From contig JAJUJN010000084.1 of the NCBI GenBank assembly GCA_029265335.1, positions 1-8,067 of the forward strand: DNA of 8,067 nucleotides, in the 5' to 3' direction. Source of the stretch: Alcaligenaceae bacterium (GTDB lineage Bacteria > Pseudomonadota > Gammaproteobacteria > Burkholderiales > Burkholderiaceae_B). The position numbers and the translations under genes were made by a program. Of the stretch, positions 6,477 to 8,067 are shown one piece after another. The stretch's first letter is position 1, and each line of letters opens with the position of its first letter. Below the pieces are notes generated by a model that worked only from the letters and a program-made list of their open reading frames with translations, had not been told where the DNA came from and did not search any database.

Positions 6477-6504
6477 ATTATAGGCAGCTGAGGCAGCCAG
6501 TCAG
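6477..6504 (-). promoter_or_regulatory. Predicted sigma70 promoter of dacA operon
   Basis: On the minus strand there is a perfect TATAAT (6477-6482). Sixteen bases upstream is CTGACT (6499-6504), which matches four of six bases of the TTGACA -35 consensus. The -35 box overlaps the TGA stop of the hydrolase gene (6501-6503), so the dacA operon starts its own transcription exactly at the end of the upstream gene. The -10 match is strong in an otherwise GC-rich region. Confidence 0.65.
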
Positions 6505-7154
6505 GTATGTTGTAGCTGCAACGCAAGATAGCGGCTGGCCACGTCTTTCAGGGCGACGAGTTTGCCGTGAAAGAAATGACTGGCATCGGGAATCACCACG
6601 ACCGGCAGATCTTGTGGGCGAGCCCAGTCGAACACCGACTGCAGGCTCACGGTTTCGTCGAGTTCGCCGTGCACCACCAAGGTGTGCTCCGGCACGTTGT
6701 TTACCTCGAACCGTTCGGCCGCGGTTCCCACCAGCATGACGCCCGCCGGGGGTGCGATGGGGCTTTCGCTGTGGTGTGGCGGCAAGAGTTGGCTGGCCAC
6801 GGCGGTGCCGAACGAGAAGCCGCCCAGCACGAAGGGTAGCTTGGCCAGCGCGGGATACTTGCTGCCGAACTGTTCGAGCAGCGCCTTCATGTCGAGCGCT
6901 TCGCCGCGGCCTTCGTCGTATTCGCCTTCAGATTTGCCGATTCCGCGAAAGTTGGGCCGCACGACCATCAGCCCCGCCTGGGTGCAGGCCCGGGCCAGCG
7001 TGGTAACCACCTTATTGTCGCGAGTGCCGCCATACAGCGGGTGAGGGTGCAGGAGCAGCGCCCAACCGCGGGGATCTTCACTGGGCCAGTCGATGGCGCA
7101 GTCGATGACGCCGGCTTGACCAGTGAAGGTGTCGTGAGTGTCTTTGTTTGCCAT
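6501..7154 (-). CDS. Alpha/beta hydrolase, COG2945-type
   Basis: A 217-residue alpha/beta hydrolase of unknown substrate, probably cytoplasmic because no signal peptide is present. Family hallmarks are LLLHPHPLYGGTRDNKVV (residues 33-50, with the oxyanion-side HPHP and GG), RPNFRGIGKSEGEYD (66-80) and the nucleophile elbow GGFSFG with Ser114. The rest of the triad is probably Asp166 in HGELDETV and His193 in DASHFFHG, so all three catalytic residues are present. The family includes small serine esterases and peptidase-like hydrolases; no finer activity can be assigned. The gene begins 11 bases after the stop of the ferredoxin gene in the same direction, so the two are probably cotranscribed. 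No Shine-Dalgarno is obvious. Its stop codon lies inside the dacA promoter. Confidence 0.93.
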   Translation of the reverse strand: MANKDTHDTFTGQAGVIDCAIDWPSEDPRGWALLLHPHPLYGGTRDNKVVTTLARACTQAGLMVVRPNFRGIGKSEGEYDEGRGEALDMKALLEQFGSKYPALAKLPFVLGGFSFGTAVASQLLPPHHSESPIAPPAGVMLVGTAAERFEVNNVPEHTLVVHGELDETVSLQSVFDWARPQDLPVVVIPDASHFFHGKLVALKDVASRYLALQLQHT

Positions 7155-7165
7155 GGCCGTGTGGC

Positions 7166-7480
7166 TCAGATGCGAAGATGATCGACAGGCTTGCCATTGA
7201 TCAGATGGGAATCGATGATTTCGTCGATATCGCTTTCATCGAAGTAGCGATACCAAACGCCTTCGGGGTAGATCACCATGACGGGCCCTTCTTCGCAGCG
7301 GTCGAGACATCCCGCCTTGTTGACCCGCACCTTGCCCGCACCCGACAGGCCCAGCTCTTTCACACGCTTCTTGGCGTAGGCTTGCACCTCTTCGGCACCG
7401 CAAGCCGCGCAGCTCGGGCGTTTAGCGCCTTCGGCACGCTGGTTGAGGCAGAAGAAAACGTGATGCTGGTAATAATTCAT
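7166..7480 (-). CDS. Thioredoxin-like [2Fe-2S] ferredoxin
   Basis: A 104-residue soluble electron carrier of the thioredoxin-like 2Fe-2S ferredoxin group (COG3411), also seen in Shethna-type proteins and the NuoE fold. Cluster ligands are most likely Cys11 (FFCLNQR), Cys24 (SCAACG), Cys58 and Cys62 (AGCLDRCEEGP). The spacing 13, 34 and 4 is almost the same as in the Aquifex ferredoxin (13, 33, 4). A fifth cysteine, Cys27, follows Cys24 and is probably not a ligand. The C-terminal half has PVMVIYPEGVWYRY (66-79), typical of the group. I chose the ATG at 7478-7480 because a GGAG (7485-7488) lies just upstream and family similarity begins there. The frame remains open to an ATG at 7525, but those 15 codons cover the predicted promoter. 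The physiological partner is unknown. Confidence 0.93.
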   Translation of the reverse strand: MNYYQHHVFFCLNQRAEGAKRPSCAACGAEEVQAYAKKRVKELGLSGAGKVRVNKAGCLDRCEEGPVMVIYPEGVWYRYFDESDIDEIIDSHLINGKPVDHLRI

Positions 7481-7510
7481 ACTGCTCCAAAGGTCAAGCC
7501 GAAACCACCA

Positions 7511-7516
7511 ATTGTA
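7511..7516 (-). promoter_or_regulatory. Possible -10 box for the ferredoxin-hydrolase operon
   Basis: TACAAT on the minus strand matches five of six bases of the -10 consensus and lies 31-36 bases upstream of the chosen ferredoxin ATG. No good -35 element is found at 16-18 bases. It points away from the SRP RNA -10 box about 30 bases further on, so the two promoters are divergent and closely packed. Confidence 0.4.
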
Positions 7517-7546
7517 GTCGGCCACGAGGCCGGCGGCCAGTTGCGT

Positions 7547-7552
7547 TAGAAT
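7547..7552 (+). promoter_or_regulatory. Predicted -10 box of the SRP RNA gene
   Basis: TAGAAT matches five of six -10 consensus bases. Seven bases downstream of its last base is G7559, exactly where the base-paired 5' end of the SRP RNA should begin. No convincing -35 element is visible at 16-18 bases. Confidence 0.55.
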
Positions 7553-7558
7553 GTGGAA

Positions 7559-7655
7559 GGCGGGCCCCTTCGCATGCCGGACCGATGAACCTGGTCAGGT
7601 CGGGAACGAAGCAGCCATAGTCGCCATCCGGTAGTGCCGGAGTCAGGCCCGCCCC
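7559..7655 (+). ncRNA. ffs: Signal recognition particle RNA, small 4.5S type
   Basis: About 97 bases, a little shorter than the 114-base E. coli 4.5S RNA. It pairs with the Ffh protein to form the bacterial signal recognition particle, which targets inner-membrane proteins to the SecYEG translocon. The conserved Ffh-binding domain is evident at about 7591-7614: GGTCAGGT, then a GGAA tetraloop (7603-7606), then CGAAGCAGCC. The tetraloop is closed by T7600-A7609, C7601-G7608 and G7602-C7607. In E. coli the innermost pair is C-G; here it is flipped to G-C, a compensatory change that supports the structure. The terminal helix is a perfect 8-bp match, GGCGGGCC (7559-7566) with GGCCCGCC (7646-7653). 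An internal helix pairs 7576-7581 with 7627-7632. Ends are set from pairing and the -10 box, so each may be off by a few bases. It lies 73 bases upstream of dnaX. Confidence 0.94.
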
Positions 7656-7728
7656 CGAATTTCTTCTGTCATGGCCATTGCGCGTGCTGCCACCCGAGCT
7701 GCCGCGCACCGGCCGGGAACTCGCCGCC
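7656..7728 (+). promoter_or_regulatory. Spacer between SRP RNA and dnaX
   Basis: Only 73 bases separate the SRP RNA from dnaX. A short T-rich stretch (GAATTTCTTCTGT, about 7657-7669) follows the GC-rich terminal helix of the RNA and could act as a weak intrinsic termination signal using that helix as its stem. I see no good sigma70 promoter for dnaX here, so at least part of dnaX transcription may be read-through from the SRP RNA promoter. Confidence 0.3.
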
Positions 7729-8067
7729 ATGTCCTATCTCGTTCTGGCTCGCAAGTGGCGGCCGCGGTCGTTTGACACGCTGGTGGGACAAGACCACGTG
7801 GTTCGTGCCTTGCGCACCGCTCTCGACACCGGGCGCTTGCACCACGCCTGGCTCTTCACCGGCACACGCGGTGTCGGTAAAACGTCGCTGTCGCGCATAC
7901 TGGCCAAGGCACTGAATTGCGAACAAGGTGTTACCTCCACTCCTTGTGGAGAGTGCGACGCCTGCCGTGGTATCGACGCCGATCGCTATGTCGATTATCT
8001 CGAGCTCGACGCCGCGTCCAATCGCGGCGTGGAAGACATGTCGCGCCTGCTCGATCAAGCGGTGTAC
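7729..8067 (+). CDS. dnaX: DNA polymerase III tau/gamma subunit, N-terminal part
   Basis: The gene is cut by the right edge after 113 codons. DnaX is the AAA+ subunit of the clamp loader that opens and loads the beta sliding clamp and, as tau, joins the polymerase cores. The start MSYLVLARKWRP is typical of the family. VGQDHVVRAL (residues 19-28) follows, then the Walker A P-loop GTRGVGKT (45-52) and RILAKALNC. The zinc-binding module has Cys64, Cys73, Cys76 and Cys79 (NCEQ...PCGECDAC), and EL-DAASNRGVED (92-103) is also conserved. The Walker B/DExx box and any frameshift site producing gamma lie outside the window. The ATG at 7729 matches the family N-terminus; a weak GGGAA about 11 bases upstream is the only Shine-Dalgarno candidate. 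It follows the SRP RNA in the same direction. Confidence 0.97.
   Translation, partial: MSYLVLARKWRPRSFDTLVGQDHVVRALRTALDTGRLHHAWLFTGTRGVGKTSLSRILAKALNCEQGVTSTPCGECDACRGIDADRYVDYLELDAASNRGVEDMSRLLDQAVY

Noticed and set aside
7481..7525. Ferredoxin start at 7525
   Set aside because: It would add a Trp-rich stretch spanning the TACAAT -10 candidate; the ATG at 7480 has a GGAG just upstream and matches the family start.
7671..7775. A 34-codon upstream open frame (MAIARAATR...) overlapping the dnaX start in another frame, possible leader peptide
   Set aside because: There is no ribosome binding site before its ATG, and the Ala/Arg-rich composition is what GC-rich DNA gives by chance; nothing else supports translation.
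1..8067. Mobile elements, CRISPR arrays, tRNAs, phage or defence genes
   Set aside because: I saw no transposase or integrase, no terminal inverted repeats with target duplications, no regularly spaced repeats and no tRNA cloverleaf; nearly all the sequence is explained by recognised genes.

Overview
The window reads as a chromosomal housekeeping segment from a GC-rich Gram-negative bacterium. It is most likely a betaproteobacterium of the order Burkholderiales, and an Alcaligenaceae-like genome is my best guess. The reasons are the gene set (2Fe-2S thioredoxin-like ferredoxin, COG2945-type hydrolase, dacA, ybeD, lipB and lipA in one neighbourhood), the style of the LipB and LipA proteins, and the small 4.5S-type SRP RNA next to dnaX. 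Taxonomy is inferred from gene content and protein style only.

Layout from left to right. Positions 1-1241 (minus strand) hold the start of a dTDP-4-dehydrorhamnose 3,5-epimerase-like gene (rfbC, cut by the window edge) and a complete dTDP-glucose 4,6-dehydratase (rfbB), both for nucleotide-sugar (rhamnose-type) synthesis. Six bases upstream of rfbB lies lipA (lipoyl synthase, minus). A 136-bp divergent intergenic region with a perfect 13-bp palindrome separates lipA from a plus-strand DUF2165 membrane protein. That gene runs tail to tail, with a 25-bp coding overlap, into a minus-strand MFS transporter. The transporter is the last gene of a tight minus-strand operon dacA - ybeD - lipB - MFS (gaps of 11 and 9 bp, then a GTGA overlap). 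The dacA promoter has a perfect TATAAT box, and its -35 box overlaps the stop codon of the next gene upstream. The predicted dacA leader contains two stem-loops. Upstream of dacA are a serine alpha/beta hydrolase and a 2Fe-2S ferredoxin (minus, 11 bp apart). A short divergent promoter region then gives the SRP RNA gene (plus), followed by the start of dnaX (plus, cut by the right edge).

Functionally, dacA trims peptidoglycan stem peptides. LipB transfers octanoyl groups from acyl carrier protein to lipoyl domains and LipA inserts the sulfurs, so the two halves of lipoate synthesis flank the MFS/DUF2165 pair. The rfb genes feed surface polysaccharide. SRP RNA and dnaX serve membrane targeting and DNA replication.

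I see no mobile element, CRISPR array, tRNA, phage gene or toxin/defence system, and no frameshift in any recognised gene. I did not find a new biological system here. The points worth a second look concern gene arrangement, leader structures and small sequence departures within known families.
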